The translations under genes and the position numbers were made by a program. Under the pieces are notes generated by a model, which saw nothing but the letters and a program-made list of their open reading frames with translations, had not been told where the DNA came from and ran no database searches. 64,000 bases of DNA. It comes from Arthrobacter sp. PAMC25564. Its GTDB lineage: Bacteria; Actinomycetota; Actinomycetes; Actinomycetales; Micrococcaceae. Positions 1 through 8,254 of the stretch are shown in pieces (position 1 is the stretch's first letter; each line of letters begins with the position of its first letter). The stretch is taken from contig NZ_CP039290.1 of the NCBI RefSeq assembly GCF_004798705.1, positions 3,224,001-3,288,000 of the forward strand, in the 5' to 3' direction.

Positions 1-24
1 CTCGGCGATAATTCCGGTGAACAT
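1..24 (-). CDS. ribE: riboflavin synthase, N-terminal 8 codons only (cut by window edge)
   Basis: Only the first eight codons are inside the window; they read MFTGIIAE, the characteristic N-terminus of the riboflavin synthase alpha chain, which dismutates 6,7-dimethyl-8-ribityllumazine to riboflavin. The ATG overlaps the ribD stop as TGATG (positions 26-22), so the two genes are probably translationally coupled and share the FMN riboswitch upstream of ribD. The family call rests on eight residues plus context. Confidence 0.75.
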
Positions 25-1187
25 CAGTTGCCTCCTGCTGCGGTTGCCGCACCAGTGCGGTGCGGGGTCGTATCGGATGAAGTTGTGCTGAGGGCCGCCG
101 GGGCGGTGGCCGCCCCGGCGGTGGTGGCCGGGCGAAGGTGCAGCCGCAGGTCGCGGCCGAACAGTTGGACCGCTCCGCCCGACGCCGGATCCCAGTCCCA
201 GAGCTGGGCGTCCGCGAGGGTAGTGATGCCGAGGTCGTCCAGGGCCGGGGTGCCGGCGCCGAGGAGCGTCGGCGCCAGGTAGATGATCAGTTCGTCCACC
301 AGGCCGGCGGAGAGGAAGGCGCTCAGGATCCGGGAGCCGCCCTCGACCATGAGGTGCCTGACACCGGCGTCGAACAGTTGGTCCAGCGCCTCGCGGGGGT
401 CCCGGGTCGCGAGGTGCAGGACGTTGCCGTCGTCGCCGTTGATCGCGGCACCCTGGGGGATTCCGCGGTACCCCATCACCGCCCGTAGCGGCTGCCTGCC
501 GGCCGGTTCGCCGTCAGCGTTCCGCGCGGTGAGCCGCGGGTTGTCCACGATCACGGTCTGGGTCCCCACCAGGATGGCGTCGATGCGGCCGCGCAGGGCG
601 TGGTTGTCGGCGAGGGATTCCGGGCTGGAAATCCACTGGCTGGTGCCGTCGCTGGCGGCGATCCGGCTGTCGAGGGTCTGCGCAATGTGCAGGGTTACGA
701 AGGGCCGTCTGGCGTCTACGGCGTCGAACCAGCGGCGGTTCAGTTCCAGTGCGGGGGCCGCAGCCAGGCCGGAACGGACGCGGACGCCGGCGGCGCGCAG
801 CGTTGCGGCGCCGCCGGCCGCGGGATCGTGGGGGTCGTCGATGGCGTAGATGACGTCGGCGATACCGGCGTCGATGATCGCCTGCGCACAGGGACCGGTG
901 CGCCCGCAATGGTTGCAGGGCTCCAGGCTGACCACCATCGTGGTGCCACCGAGCTCAAGCCCGGCGGCTATCGCCTGGGCAATGGCGTCGGCTTCCGCAT
1001 GCGCCGTGCCCGCTCCCCGGTGGTAGCCGGTGACGAGCTGCTCCCCCTCGGGAGCCAGGATGACGGCGCCGACCAGCGGGTTCGCGCCCCGCGGGCCCTG
1101 GGCTGCTGCCGCCAGTGCCGCGTCCATCGCCGCCACTTCGGCGGGGGTAAACCCGGAGACTGCGGCGGAGGCTTCGCCTGATGCCAC
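24..1187 (-). CDS. ribD: bifunctional riboflavin biosynthesis deaminase/reductase RibD
   Basis: RibD performs the second and third steps of riboflavin synthesis: deamination of the pyrimidine released by GTP cyclohydrolase II, then reduction of its ribosyl side chain with NADPH. The 387-residue protein has both domains. The N-terminal cytidine-deaminase-like domain shows the zinc ligands and general acid in HAEADAIA (H63, E65) and PCNHCGRTGPC (C91, C100). The reductase domain follows from about residue 160 (HIAQTLDSRIA, with DNPRLTAR further on), which is normal family architecture. The GTG start at 1187 has a GAAGGAA ribosome-binding site about 8 nt upstream. It is the first gene of the rib operon, about 100 nt downstream of an FMN riboswitch, and its stop overlaps the ribE start. 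Confidence 0.95.
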   Translation of the reverse strand: MASGEASAAVSGFTPAEVAAMDAALAAAAQGPRGANPLVGAVILAPEGEQLVTGYHRGAGTAHAEADAIAQAIAAGLELGGTTMVVSLEPCNHCGRTGPCAQAIIDAGIADVIYAIDDPHDPAAGGAATLRAAGVRVRSGLAAAPALELNRRWFDAVDARRPFVTLHIAQTLDSRIAASDGTSQWISSPESLADNHALRGRIDAILVGTQTVIVDNPRLTARNADGEPAGRQPLRAVMGYRGIPQGAAINGDDGNVLHLATRDPREALDQLFDAGVRHLMVEGGSRILSAFLSAGLVDELIIYLAPTLLGAGTPALDDLGITTLADAQLWDWDPASGGAVQLFGRDLRLHLRPATTAGAATAPAALSTTSSDTTPHRTGAATAAGGN

Positions 1188-1285
1188 GATGTGTCGTTCC
1201 TTCCCTCAAAAAGCCGCGGGGCTCCGGGGGTATACGACAGCAAAATCATGCGGCGCCGGTAGGGCTCCGCAGTAACGGCCGTACG

Positions 1286-1426
1286 TGCTTCTCTCATCCA
1301 GACTTTAACTGTCGGTACCGGAATTCCACCGGTTCAACCGTCTGCCGGCATCCTTCCGGGGAAGGGACCGGCTCGCGGGTCGCGGACTGTAACCGCCGGT
1401 TCGGACTTACACCGACCCCGGAGCAC
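1286..1426 (-). promoter_or_regulatory. FMN riboswitch (RFN element)
   Basis: On the minus strand this stretch carries the conserved RFN blocks in order: a GGGGTCGGTG segment, CCGAACCGGCGGT, ACAGTCCGCGACCC, then GGAATTCCGGTACCGAC and GTCTGGATGAGAGAAG. It lies between the rpe stop and the ribD start in the ribD direction. The aptamer senses FMN and normally represses riboflavin genes. About 100 nt between aptamer and start codon leave room for an expression platform; I see no strong U-tailed terminator there, so control of translation initiation is likelier (inference). Confidence 0.93.
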
Positions 1427-1529
1427 GTATGTGTGTTGCTATTCTGACACAACTGTGCGGCAGCCCAGACTATTCCCGCGGCGTACATTACGACGCGCGT
1501 CACAGTTGGAGGCAAGTTGGTCCAAAACC

Positions 1530-2186
1530 TCAACGGCGGCCGACGGCCCGGAGCCGCTCAATGGCCGCCGCCGGATCATCGGCACCGTAGACGGCGGACC
1601 CTGCCACGAAGACGTTGGCACCGGCCTCCGCGGCACGCCAGATCGTGTCCTCGGTGATGCCGCCGTCGACCTGCAGCGCCACGTCAAGGCCGGAAGCGTC
1701 GATCGCCGCGCGGGCCCGGCGGATTTTGGGCAACGTGAGGTCCAGAAACTCCTGGCCGCCGAATCCCGGCTCCACCGTCATGATCAGCAGCAGATCCAGT
1801 TCGCCGAGCATGTCCAGGAACGGCTCCACGGCACTGCCCGGCCGGAGCGCCAGGCCCGCCTTGGCACCGCGGGCCCGCAATTCGCGGGCCAGCTTGATCG
1901 GCGCAATCGACGCCTCGGCGTGGAACGTCACCGAGGCCACGCCGGCGTCGGCGTAGGCGGGCGCCCAGCGGTCGGCATGTTCGATCATGAGGTGCGCATC
2001 CAACGGCACCGGGCTGATCTCCTGCAGGCGCGACACCACGGGAAGCCCGAGCGAAAGGTTGGGCACGAAGTGGTTGTCCATAACATCCACGTGCACCGCA
2101 TCCGCGTTGCTGATCCTGCGAAGTTCGGCTTCGAGGTTCGCGAAGTCGGCCGAAAGAATACTCGGATTGATGCAGCACTGGGCCAT
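1530..2186 (-). CDS. rpe: ribulose-phosphate 3-epimerase
   Basis: Interconverts D-ribulose 5-phosphate and D-xylulose 5-phosphate in the pentose phosphate pathway. At 218 residues it is typical length. The N-terminus [13 protein letters not shown], the metal-binding segment [29 protein letters not shown] and the phosphate-binding QVDGGIT are the family signatures of this TIM barrel. ATG at 2186 is preceded by AGGAA. It sits between rsmB and the rib operon, all on the minus strand; the pentose phosphate link with riboflavin synthesis (which consumes ribulose 5-phosphate) gives the arrangement some sense. Confidence 0.96.
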   Translation of the reverse strand: MAQCCINPSILSADFANLEAELRRISNADAVHVDVMDNHFVPNLSLGLPVVSRLQEISPVPLDAHLMIEHADRWAPAYADAGVASVTFHAEASIAPIKLARELRARGAKAGLALRPGSAVEPFLDMLGELDLLLIMTVEPGFGGQEFLDLTLPKIRRARAAIDASGLDVALQVDGGITEDTIWRAAEAGANVFVAGSAVYGADDPAAAIERLRAVGRR

Positions 2187-2255
2187 GTGGGGGTTCCTTG
2201 TCGTTCTGCTGAAATGTCCTGCGTGGGCTTCTAGTGCCCAAGTATCGCCTGTTGA

Positions 2256-3848
2256 TCAGGCCTTTTTGTGGATGAGCGCCAGGAACATGGCGTCCGTGCG
2301 GTGCACATGCGGCCAGAGCTGGGCGGTGAGCTCATGCCCGGCCTCGAGGTGGCCGGTGAGGCTGACGCCGTCCAGCACGGCCCCGGCGTCGAGCAGTTCC
2401 AGATCGTCCCGCTTGCGCAGCACATCGCTCACGACGGCGGTCGTCTCGGCCGGATGCGGCGAACACGTCACATAGGCCACTATGCCGCCTGGCTTCACGG
2501 CAGCCAGTGCCGACTTGAGCAGTTCGCGCTGCAGCGGGCCCAGGTCTGTCAGGTCCTTGGGCGTGCGGCGCCAGCGGGACTCCGGACGGCGGCGCAAGGC
2601 ACCCAGTCCGGTGCAGGGCGCATCGACGAGGACGCGGTCGAAGCTTTCCGGCATTTCCGTCCCGACCTCGCGGCCGTCGCCGGTCCGCACGTGCCAGACC
2701 TCGTGGGGCACCGCGGCGAGGGCCTGCCGGACGAGCTGGGCCCGGTGCGGCGCGGGTTCGTTGGCCAGCAGCGTCGCGCCCTGCTGTCGGGCAAGGGCGC
2801 CAAGCAGTGCGGCCTTGCCGCCGGGGCCGGCGCACAGGTCAAGCCAGCGTTCGCCGGTCCCGGCGTTGCCGGCGCTGCCCGAGCCTCCTGTGCCGAGGTC
2901 GACGGCGGCCATGGCGCGGGCCACCAGTTGTGAGCCGACGTCCTGGACCCTGGTGGTGCCCTCGCGCACGGAGGCGAGCCTGCCGAGGTCGCCGCCGCTG
3001 GAGAGCGCGGAACCTTCCACGAGTTCGCCGGGCGTCGCGCCGCCTTCGAGGGCCTCGTCCAGGCTTCCGAGCCCGGGAAGTGCCACGAGGTTGACCACCG
3101 GGGCGGCGTTATCCGCTTCGAGGAGATCGTTGATTTCGCTGACCGGACGGCCATGGGCCACGAGGGACTGCCGGAGGGCACGGACAATCCATTCCGGGTG
3201 TGCGTAGCGGATCGAAGCGATCCTGGTTTCGTCCGTCTCGTCGCTGAGTAGCAGCTCCAGCCACTCCTCGAGAGTGTGGGCGGAGACCTTGCGGAGCACG
3301 GCGTTGATGAGGGCCGAGGGTCCGGCGCCGATGACGGCGCGGGCGAGGCCCACGGTCTGGTCCAGGGCGGCGTGGGCGGGGACCCGCATGGCCACGAGCT
3401 GGTGGACGCCGATCCGCAGCGCATCGAGGATGGCGGGATCCAGCTGGTCCAGCGGCCGGTCCACGCAGCGGGCCAGGATCGTATCGTAGGTGCCCTGGCC
3501 CCGAAGCGCGCCGTAGCTCAGCTCGGTGGCGAACCCGGCGTCGCGCTTGTCCAGCCTGTGGTGCCGGATCCGGGCCGGCAGCACGAGGTTCGCGTAGGCG
3601 TCCTCGGCCGCGACGGCGCGCAGCACCTCAAAGGCCACGAGCCGGGCCGGGTCGGCCCGGCGGGTTCGCTGCGAGGGTGCATTTTCGCTGAAACCGCGCT
3701 GCGGGCCGCGGTTGCGTTCGCGGCCCTGCGCGTTCCGCTGGCTGCCGTCCCGGCCCCGGCCGCCCTGGCCGGCGCCGCGCTGGCCGCCGGCTCCCGCTCC
3801 GCCGCGCTGGGGGCCTTTGCCGCGGCCGCTGGTCCCGGACTCGCTCAT
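2256..3848 (-). CDS. rsmB: 16S rRNA (cytosine-C5) methyltransferase RsmB
   Basis: SAM-dependent methyltransferase for C967 of 16S rRNA. The 530-residue protein starts with about 60 residues of Gly/Arg/Gln-rich low-complexity sequence, then a NusB-like RNA-binding domain (RLVAFEVLRAV to about residue 220), then the Rossmann methyltransferase domain. SAM motif I is LDLCAGPGGKAALL; the two catalytic cysteines of the m5C family are in VDAPCTGLGALRR (motif IV) and YVTCSPHPAET (motif VI). The basic disordered N-terminus is an actinobacterial extension, probably RNA-binding. Its ATG overlaps the fmt stop by 4 nt (3845-3848), consistent with translational coupling in the def-fmt-rsmB operon. Confidence 0.95.
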   Translation of the reverse strand: MSESGTSGRGKGPQRGGAGAGGQRGAGQGGRGRDGSQRNAQGRERNRGPQRGFSENAPSQRTRRADPARLVAFEVLRAVAAEDAYANLVLPARIRHHRLDKRDAGFATELSYGALRGQGTYDTILARCVDRPLDQLDPAILDALRIGVHQLVAMRVPAHAALDQTVGLARAVIGAGPSALINAVLRKVSAHTLEEWLELLLSDETDETRIASIRYAHPEWIVRALRQSLVAHGRPVSEINDLLEADNAAPVVNLVALPGLGSLDEALEGGATPGELVEGSALSSGGDLGRLASVREGTTRVQDVGSQLVARAMAAVDLGTGGSGSAGNAGTGERWLDLCAGPGGKAALLGALARQQGATLLANEPAPHRAQLVRQALAAVPHEVWHVRTGDGREVGTEMPESFDRVLVDAPCTGLGALRRRPESRWRRTPKDLTDLGPLQRELLKSALAAVKPGGIVAYVTCSPHPAETTAVVSDVLRKRDDLELLDAGAVLDGVSLTGHLEAGHELTAQLWPHVHRTDAMFLALIHKKA

Positions 3849-4765
3849 TCGAATACCACGCTTTCAAGTGTTGCCTGTCCGCGCGCCCAATCAGCGGCGG
3901 TCATCATTTTTTTGCCCGAAGGCTGGACCCGGGAGAGCTCCACCGGGTGCGACCCCGTTCCCACCAGCACGCTTTTCCCATCCAGGGCCAGCTGCCCGGG
4001 CCGAAGGGCAGGCGCTTCGGGCCGCAGCAGCACCGGTTCCAGTTTGATCCGCTGCCCGTCCAGGGTCGTCCAGGCGCCGGGCTCGGGGGTGACGCCGGAC
4101 GCCCGCCGCCGGATCGCCAGTGCCGGCTGCTGCCAGTCGAGCCTGCCGTCGTCGAGGCTGAGTTTCGGTGCCAGGCTCACCTCGCCGTGCTGCGGCACCG
4201 CCACGGCCTTGCCGGCAGCGACGGCGGACAGCGTCTGGGTGAGCAGCACCGCGCCGCTGTGGGACAGCCGTTCCAGGAGCGCTCCCGCGGTGTCATCCGG
4301 GTGCACGGCCTCGGTCAGCCTTCCGAAGACCGGGCCGGTATCCAGCCCTTCCTCCAGGCGGAAGGTGGCGGCGCCGGTGACGTCGTCGCCGGCGATGAGG
4401 GCGCGCTGCACGGGGGCGGCGCCGCGCCAGGCCGGCAGCAGGGAGAAGTGCAGGTTGATCCAGCCGTGGCGGGGAACATCCAGCGCGACCCGGGGAATAA
4501 GACCGCCGTAGGCGACGATCGCGGCGACGTCAGGGGCGGCGGCGGCGAGCTTCGCGGTGACGCCGGCGTCGACCTTGGCGGCGTGGATGATGTCGATGCC
4601 GAGCTCGGCGGCCCGGGCCGCGACCGGGGAGGGTGTCAGGACGCGTTTGCGCCCCAGCGGCGCATCCGGGCGGGTCAGGACGGCGACGACGTCGAAGCCG
4701 GCGTCGACGAGCGCGTCCAGGGACGGCACGGCGACGGCCGGCGTCCCCGCGAAGAGAACCCTCAC
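3845..4765 (-). CDS. fmt: methionyl-tRNA formyltransferase
   Basis: Formylates Met-tRNAfMet using 10-formyltetrahydrofolate to make the initiator tRNA. At 306 residues it is normal family length. The N-terminus MRVLFAGTPAVAVPSL and the hallmark NLHFSLLPAWRGAAPVQ (catalytic Asn/His region near residue 110), followed by D in GLDTGPVFG, define the formyltransferase domain; the C-terminal OB-like domain runs from about residue 205. It overlaps def upstream and rsmB downstream by 4 nt each, so the three form a tight operon covering formylation, deformylation and rRNA modification. Confidence 0.97.
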   Translation of the reverse strand: MRVLFAGTPAVAVPSLDALVDAGFDVVAVLTRPDAPLGRKRVLTPSPVAARAAELGIDIIHAAKVDAGVTAKLAAAAPDVAAIVAYGGLIPRVALDVPRHGWINLHFSLLPAWRGAAPVQRALIAGDDVTGAATFRLEEGLDTGPVFGRLTEAVHPDDTAGALLERLSHSGAVLLTQTLSAVAAGKAVAVPQHGEVSLAPKLSLDDGRLDWQQPALAIRRRASGVTPEPGAWTTLDGQRIKLEPVLLRPEAPALRPGQLALDGKSVLVGTGSHPVELSRVQPSGKKMMTAADWARGQATLESVVFE

Positions 4766-5334
4766 TGGGTGGATCCGAGGGAGCCGCCGCCGAAACTGGA
4801 GCCGACCCTCTTGGCACGCTTCGCCGTCGTCTGCTCCGTGATGGCGTCATAGTTGGCGTTCCGGATGGAGCGCAGGGCCGCCTTCCGGTCCTCCCCCTCA
4901 AGCCGGTCGGTGAACAGGATGCCGTCCAGGTGGTCGGTTTCGTGCTGGAAGCAACGGGCCAGCATGCCCTCTCCCTCGATCGTGACGGGGTTGCCGTGCA
5001 GGTCAACGCCCGTGACTCGGGTGTGGCGGTGGCGCCGGACCGGGAACCCCAGCCCGGGGATGGAGAGGCAGCCTTCGGCCTGGTCCGGCTGGAAGTCCTC
5101 GCTGTTTTCGAGCACGGGGTTGATAACGTGTCCCTCCACGCCGCCGATCCGGTAGGTGAAGACACGTTTGCTGACACCGATCTGGGGGGCGGCCAGGCCG
5201 GCGCCCTCAACATCCTCCATGGTCTCCGTCATGTCGGCCACGAGCTTCGCCAGTTCCGGCCCGAATTCCGTCACGGGATCCGCCACCGTGCGCAGCACAG
5301 GATCCCCGATGATGCGGATATTCAAAATGGCCAT
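4762..5334 (-). CDS. def: peptide deformylase
   Basis: Removes the N-formyl group from nascent proteins. All three metalloenzyme motifs are present: GAGLAAPQIG (residues 45-54), EGCLSIPG (metal-ligand Cys) and QHETDHLDG (HExxH). I chose ATG at 5334 (MAILNIRI); an in-frame TTG two codons upstream (5340) has a GAGG at better spacing and could be the real start, so the N-terminus is uncertain by two residues. The stop overlaps the fmt start by 4 nt. A C-terminal tail of about 25 residues after the last catalytic helix is poorly conserved. Confidence 0.95.
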   Translation of the reverse strand: MAILNIRIIGDPVLRTVADPVTEFGPELAKLVADMTETMEDVEGAGLAAPQIGVSKRVFTYRIGGVEGHVINPVLENSEDFQPDQAEGCLSIPGLGFPVRRHRHTRVTGVDLHGNPVTIEGEGMLARCFQHETDHLDGILFTDRLEGEDRKAALRSIRNANYDAITEQTTAKRAKRVGSSFGGGSLGSTQ

Positions 5335-5418
5335 GTGCAATCTGTCCTCACGGTGGGCGGTAACGGGATCCAGTCCAGTTTAGTTGCACCTTCCCGCTTC
5401 GGGGTCAGCAGCCCTGGT

Positions 5419-6264
5419 TCAGCGGCTGACGGGCGGCGCCAGCGGGAGCAGGGCCGTCCCTGCGGTGGCGGTGTCCGCCGACATCTCCCAGACGCGGCGC
5501 AGGGCGCAGAACTTCCACCAGTGGTGTTTGAGGACGTCGGGGTTGGCCCGCAGCGGACGGACCTCCGTCTCGCCCACCGCCACGGCCAGCAGGATCGGGG
5601 ATTCGCCATGTTTCCAGGCCTCCCACTCCCCCGCCACCGGGTCGACCAGGCTCTCCTCGGCCTTCATGCCGGCCACGAGCTGCATCACCACCTTGTCATC
5701 GAGCGGCTTGACGGTGCCGTCCCGGCTGGTTCCCTTGGTTTTGTAGTCGATCAGGCAGGTCCGGCCGTTGATCTTCGCGACAAGGTCCAGGGTGCCGGCG
5801 TAGCCGACCGTCCTGTTCCAGACCGTGATTTCCGGCGCGATGGGCTCCACCTGGAACAGCTCCCACCACTCGTCGAAGCGCGCGGCGAAGGCTTCCTCGC
5901 CGTTGGCCGCGAGGGCCTCACGGGTTTCCTTCATCCGGTGCGGCCGGCCGAGGGCACGCAGGGCCACCTGCTCGCAGTAGTTGTGGACGCGGTCTCCGCG
6001 CTGGGCGGCGCTGTCCCGATAGGTTTCCGCGGCCTTGGCGGCCCGGCTGACGGCCTGGCGCACCTTGGCCGGGCTGCCCAGGATGCCGGGCAGCGTAGGG
6101 TCCTGGGCGAGGCTGTTGGCTCCCATGTACCCGAACCAGCCGTCCAGGCCATGGGGCTGCTGCCCGATAACGGTGGTGATGGAGGGCACGGTGTACTGCT
6201 CGGAGGTGGAGCGTGCGTACATCCGGCCGTGGTCGGTGGCATGGGCAAGAAGTGGAGCGGTCAT
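5419..6264 (-). CDS. PD-(D/E)XK nuclease-like protein, function unknown
   Basis: A 281-residue protein with the RecB/Cas4-type PD-(D/E)XK arrangement: GDRVHNYCEQ with H94, PEITVW with E145, GTLDLVAKI with D160, and LIDYKTK with D173 and K175, then a Gln in VVMQLVAGM. These match the metal-binding and catalytic positions of that nuclease superfamily, so endonuclease or exonuclease activity is plausible. No helicase domain, iron-sulfur cysteine cluster or partner gene is visible, which argues against Cas4 or AddB. It lies upstream of def on the same strand with a 78-nt gap and is probably transcribed separately. The phage-like nuclease fold beside a degraded tRNA region could suggest acquired origin, but GC and codon use look like the neighbours. 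True substrate is unknown. Confidence 0.6.
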   Translation of the reverse strand: MTAPLLAHATDHGRMYARSTSEQYTVPSITTVIGQQPHGLDGWFGYMGANSLAQDPTLPGILGSPAKVRQAVSRAAKAAETYRDSAAQRGDRVHNYCEQVALRALGRPHRMKETREALAANGEEAFAARFDEWWELFQVEPIAPEITVWNRTVGYAGTLDLVAKINGRTCLIDYKTKGTSRDGTVKPLDDKVVMQLVAGMKAEESLVDPVAGEWEAWKHGESPILLAVAVGETEVRPLRANPDVLKHHWWKFCALRRVWEMSADTATAGTALLPLAPPVSR

Positions 6265-6500
6265 GGAAAGACTCTTTCACAGGGGACTGACAGTGGAGCA
6301 AAATGGTCCGCCCCGCTCAGTGAAAATCCCTGCCGGGCCGCGCGGCTGGCTAGCGTCATGGGTCCGATGCGCTTTGACACGCTTGCCCAGGACGTCTACA
6401 GGTTAGGCACCGATCCTTCGCCCTGCCTGATTCGTTTCCGAAAAACAAAAACTGGGCCAGAGCGTGGCGGAGTACGACTCCACCACGCTCGACGTCGTTG

Positions 6501-6595
6501 TAAGTCCAGGAAGAATCGCATGGCGTAAACCCGCGCCCGCTTCTTGTCGTTGGGCTTGAGCAGCCAGCCGGGGCAGCGTAGAAGATCTCTGATTC
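6501..6595 (-). pseudogene. remnant resembling the C-terminal part of a PPK2-family polyphosphate kinase
   Basis: On the minus strand one frame reads ESEIFY (6595-6578) and the neighbouring frame reads WLLKPNDKKRARVYAMRFFL (6566-6501). The second piece resembles the conserved NDKKRAR-x-x-AMR-x-x-L segment that closes the PPK2 kinase core. A frameshift separates the pieces and no upstream kinase domain exists here. I read it as a decayed fragment; about 30 residues is little evidence, so chance resemblance cannot be excluded. Confidence 0.4.
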
Positions 6596-6663
6596 CGCTG
6601 TCCGGATCCTCCGCAGCAGCCGAAACCGCAAGTCAAGTCACAAACGAAAGCCCGGATACGCCC

Positions 6664-7302
6664 CGGCCCCGCACCCAGAGGCTGCGAGACGCCGGCCGGC
6701 GCAAGAGCGGACTCGTCGCGCCGCCGGCCAGCGTGAGCGCCCTGCAGATTGCAGCGGTGCTCGCCGCCGGTGTGGCCATCGTCTGGCTCTGGAACACCAA
6801 TCGCGGCACCCTGGTCGAAATCAGCGGCGTGCCGTGGGTGCTGCTCGTGGTACTCGGAGTCCTCGCCACCTGGACGCTGCTGCTCGGCCGCACCCGGTTC
6901 GGCCGCTACGTCTACGCTATTGGCGGCAACGCCGAGGCCTCACGACGGGGCGGCGTGAACCTCGCACGCATCCGCACGATCGCCTTCATGCTCGCCTCCT
7001 TCACCGCCGGCATCGCCGGAATCGTCTACGCGTCCCGGCTCCGCTCGGTCTCCCCGTCGTACGACGGGGGCACGCTGGTGCTCTACGCCGTGGCGGCGGC
7101 GGTGATCGGCGGCACCAGCCTGTTCGGCGGGCGAGGCAAGGTCCTGCACGGGGTCCTCGGCGGGCTCGTGATCGCGGCGATTGACAACGGCATGGGCCTG
7201 CAGGGCTACAGCGCGCCGGCGAAGTACGTGGTCACCGCGCTGGTTCTCGTCGGGGCCGTGACGATCGACGCGGTCGCCCGCCGCGGGCGCGCCCGGACGT
7301 GA
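6664..7302 (+). pseudogene. truncated XylH/RbsC-type sugar ABC transporter permease (C-terminal half)
   Basis: The reading frame encodes about 210 residues matching only the C-terminal half of a branched-chain/sugar permease of the xylose or ribose type: RTRFGRYVYAIGGNAEAS, ARIRTIAFML, then the glycine-rich AAAVIGGTSLFGGRGKVLHG, which are hallmark segments. Intact family members are about 330-430 residues with N-terminal membrane helices that are missing; the open frame upstream (6544-6663) is unrelated Ser/Pro/Arg-rich sequence without a convincing start. No binding protein or ATPase gene is nearby. I therefore call it a non-functional remnant, although the frame itself is intact to its TGA. 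Confidence 0.75.
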
Positions 7303-7309
7303 AGCTGCG

Positions 7310-7425
7310 CCAGCCGAGTTTGCACCGGCCGGCGGAAGCACGTCGGTGGCCAGCAGTTCGATGGAGCGCAGCGTCTCGGCGTGCCCGAGCCCTCCGAGGC
7401 CGACCTGCTGATGGGCTTCGGCCCG
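7310..7425 (-). pseudogene. remnant resembling the C-terminus of an LLM-class flavin-dependent oxidoreductase
   Basis: The minus-strand frame reads RAEAHQQVGLGGLGHAET followed by LRSIELLATDVLPP, which resembles the terminal helix of luciferase-like (LLM) flavin monooxygenases (G-x-L-x-H-x-x-x-LRSIELLAxxVLP). The open frame continues antisense through the permease remnant and has no matching barrel upstream, so only about 38 codons of a gene end are left. It faces the permease fragment tail to tail. Confidence 0.4.
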
Positions 7426-7600
7426 TGGCGCGGGAACTGACTGTCTTTGGTCTGCAGCCAGCAGCCGGCAGCCGGCGGGATTGGCTTCTGGCTTGGAAAT
7501 GTAATCGAGTGCACTGTGGTTTCGGTGCTCATTATCAGCTCCTGGCTCGCTGTTCAGTGAACTACCGCCATCAGGGCCTAACGCACGCATCTTGCACGCC

Positions 7601-7636
7601 GCAGGTCAGAAACTCAAGAAAGTCCCTCTGACCTGC
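7601..7636 (-). terminator. stem-loop after tRNA-Val(CAC)
   Basis: Perfect 10-bp arms (GCAGGTCAGA at 7601-7610 and its complement at 7627-7636) enclose a 16-nt loop, beginning 8 nt beyond the 3' end of the minus-strand tRNA-Val. There is no long U tract, so it may be a processing or weak termination hairpin. Confidence 0.5.
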
Positions 7637-7644
7637 GATTTCAT

Positions 7645-7719
7645 TGGTGGGCGATACTGGGTTCGAACCAGTGACCTCTTCGGTGTGAACGAAGCGCGCT
7701 ACCACTGCGCCAATCGCCC
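7645..7719 (-). tRNA. tRNA-Val (anticodon CAC)
   Basis: A full cloverleaf on the minus strand: acceptor GGGCGAT paired with ATCGCCC, D arm GGCGCAGTGGTAGCGC, anticodon stem-loop CTTCG-TTCACAC-CGAAG giving CAC, and T arm CTGGTTCGAACCCAG. The discriminator A and CCA are encoded. The sequence is nearly identical to the two tRNA-Val(GAC) genes downstream except for the anticodon arm and a few other bases, indicating common descent by duplication. The decayed gene fragments at 6501-7425 lie on its 3' side. Confidence 0.95.
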
Positions 7720-8025
7720 CAATGCCATTGAATGCTAGCCCACCCTCGCCGATTTTAGAAATCGGGCCGTCATGCGCCGGCAAGGCGCCGATTTGATCCC
7801 TGCTGCCGGCTCCGGCGCCACCCGGCGCATGTTCCGGGAACCCTCCGAAGCAGGCCACCGAATTACATCGATGTAATTAGAAAATTCCCCTAGAAAGCAA
7901 GGAAGCAGACCCCTCGGGCCCAGGCCCCGGGCTGTCGATTTGTGGATTCCCTGAACCTCCTATAGAGTTCTTACTCGTTGGAACGCGAGGAATTGCCGCA
8001 TGCGGTACGGAATTGCACTTCATCT
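7720..8025. other. 306-nt region without genes between divergent tRNAs; holds an orphan palindrome
   Basis: No convincing open frame or RNA gene. It contains the 18-bp perfect palindrome listed separately (7861-7878) and must contain promoters for both tRNA transcripts. A TTGTGG at 7940-7945 and TATAGA at 7961-7966 resemble -35 and -10 boxes for the plus-strand tRNA cluster, but the 15-nt spacer is short, so this promoter call is weak. Confidence 0.4.
7861..7878. promoter_or_regulatory. 18-bp perfect palindrome, LacI-family-like operator without an adjacent gene
   Basis: AATTACATCG followed by its exact complement: a perfect even palindrome with a central CG, the general form of LacI/GalR-type operators. 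No protein-coding start is within 500 nt on either side; only tRNA genes flank it. It may be left over from the sugar-transport genes whose permease fragment lies 560 nt away, or may act on tRNA transcription. Confidence 0.4.
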
Positions 8026-8098
<73 letters not shown>

Positions 8099-8144
8099 CG
8101 CAGGACACTGTCACGGCAACGGTTCTTCGGAATCCTGCCTACAC

Positions 8145-8215
8145 GGTGGGTTGGCCGAGAGGCGAGGCAGCGGCCTGCAAAGCCGTATACACGGGTTCGA
8201 ATCCCGTACCCACCT
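8145..8215 (+). tRNA. tRNA-Cys (anticodon GCA)
   Basis: Acceptor GGTGGGT pairs with ACCCACC; the anticodon loop CTGCAAA gives GCA; T arm ACGGGTTCGAATCCCGT. CCA is not encoded. It is the only tRNA of the cluster that is not duplicated and lies between the first Gly and first Val genes. Confidence 0.95.
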
Positions 8216-8254
8216 CGGTGAAAACCCTGGTTTCCGGTTGCGGCCGGATGCAAG

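Noticed and set aside
5419..6264. Cas4 or AddB recombination protein
   Set aside because: The cysteines of the Cas4/AddB Fe-S cluster are missing and no cas or addA gene is near, although the nuclease core is similar.
4633..6528. 631-codon open frame on the plus strand over def and the nuclease gene
   Set aside because: Antisense to fmt, def and the nuclease; the minus-strand genes have full catalytic motifs.
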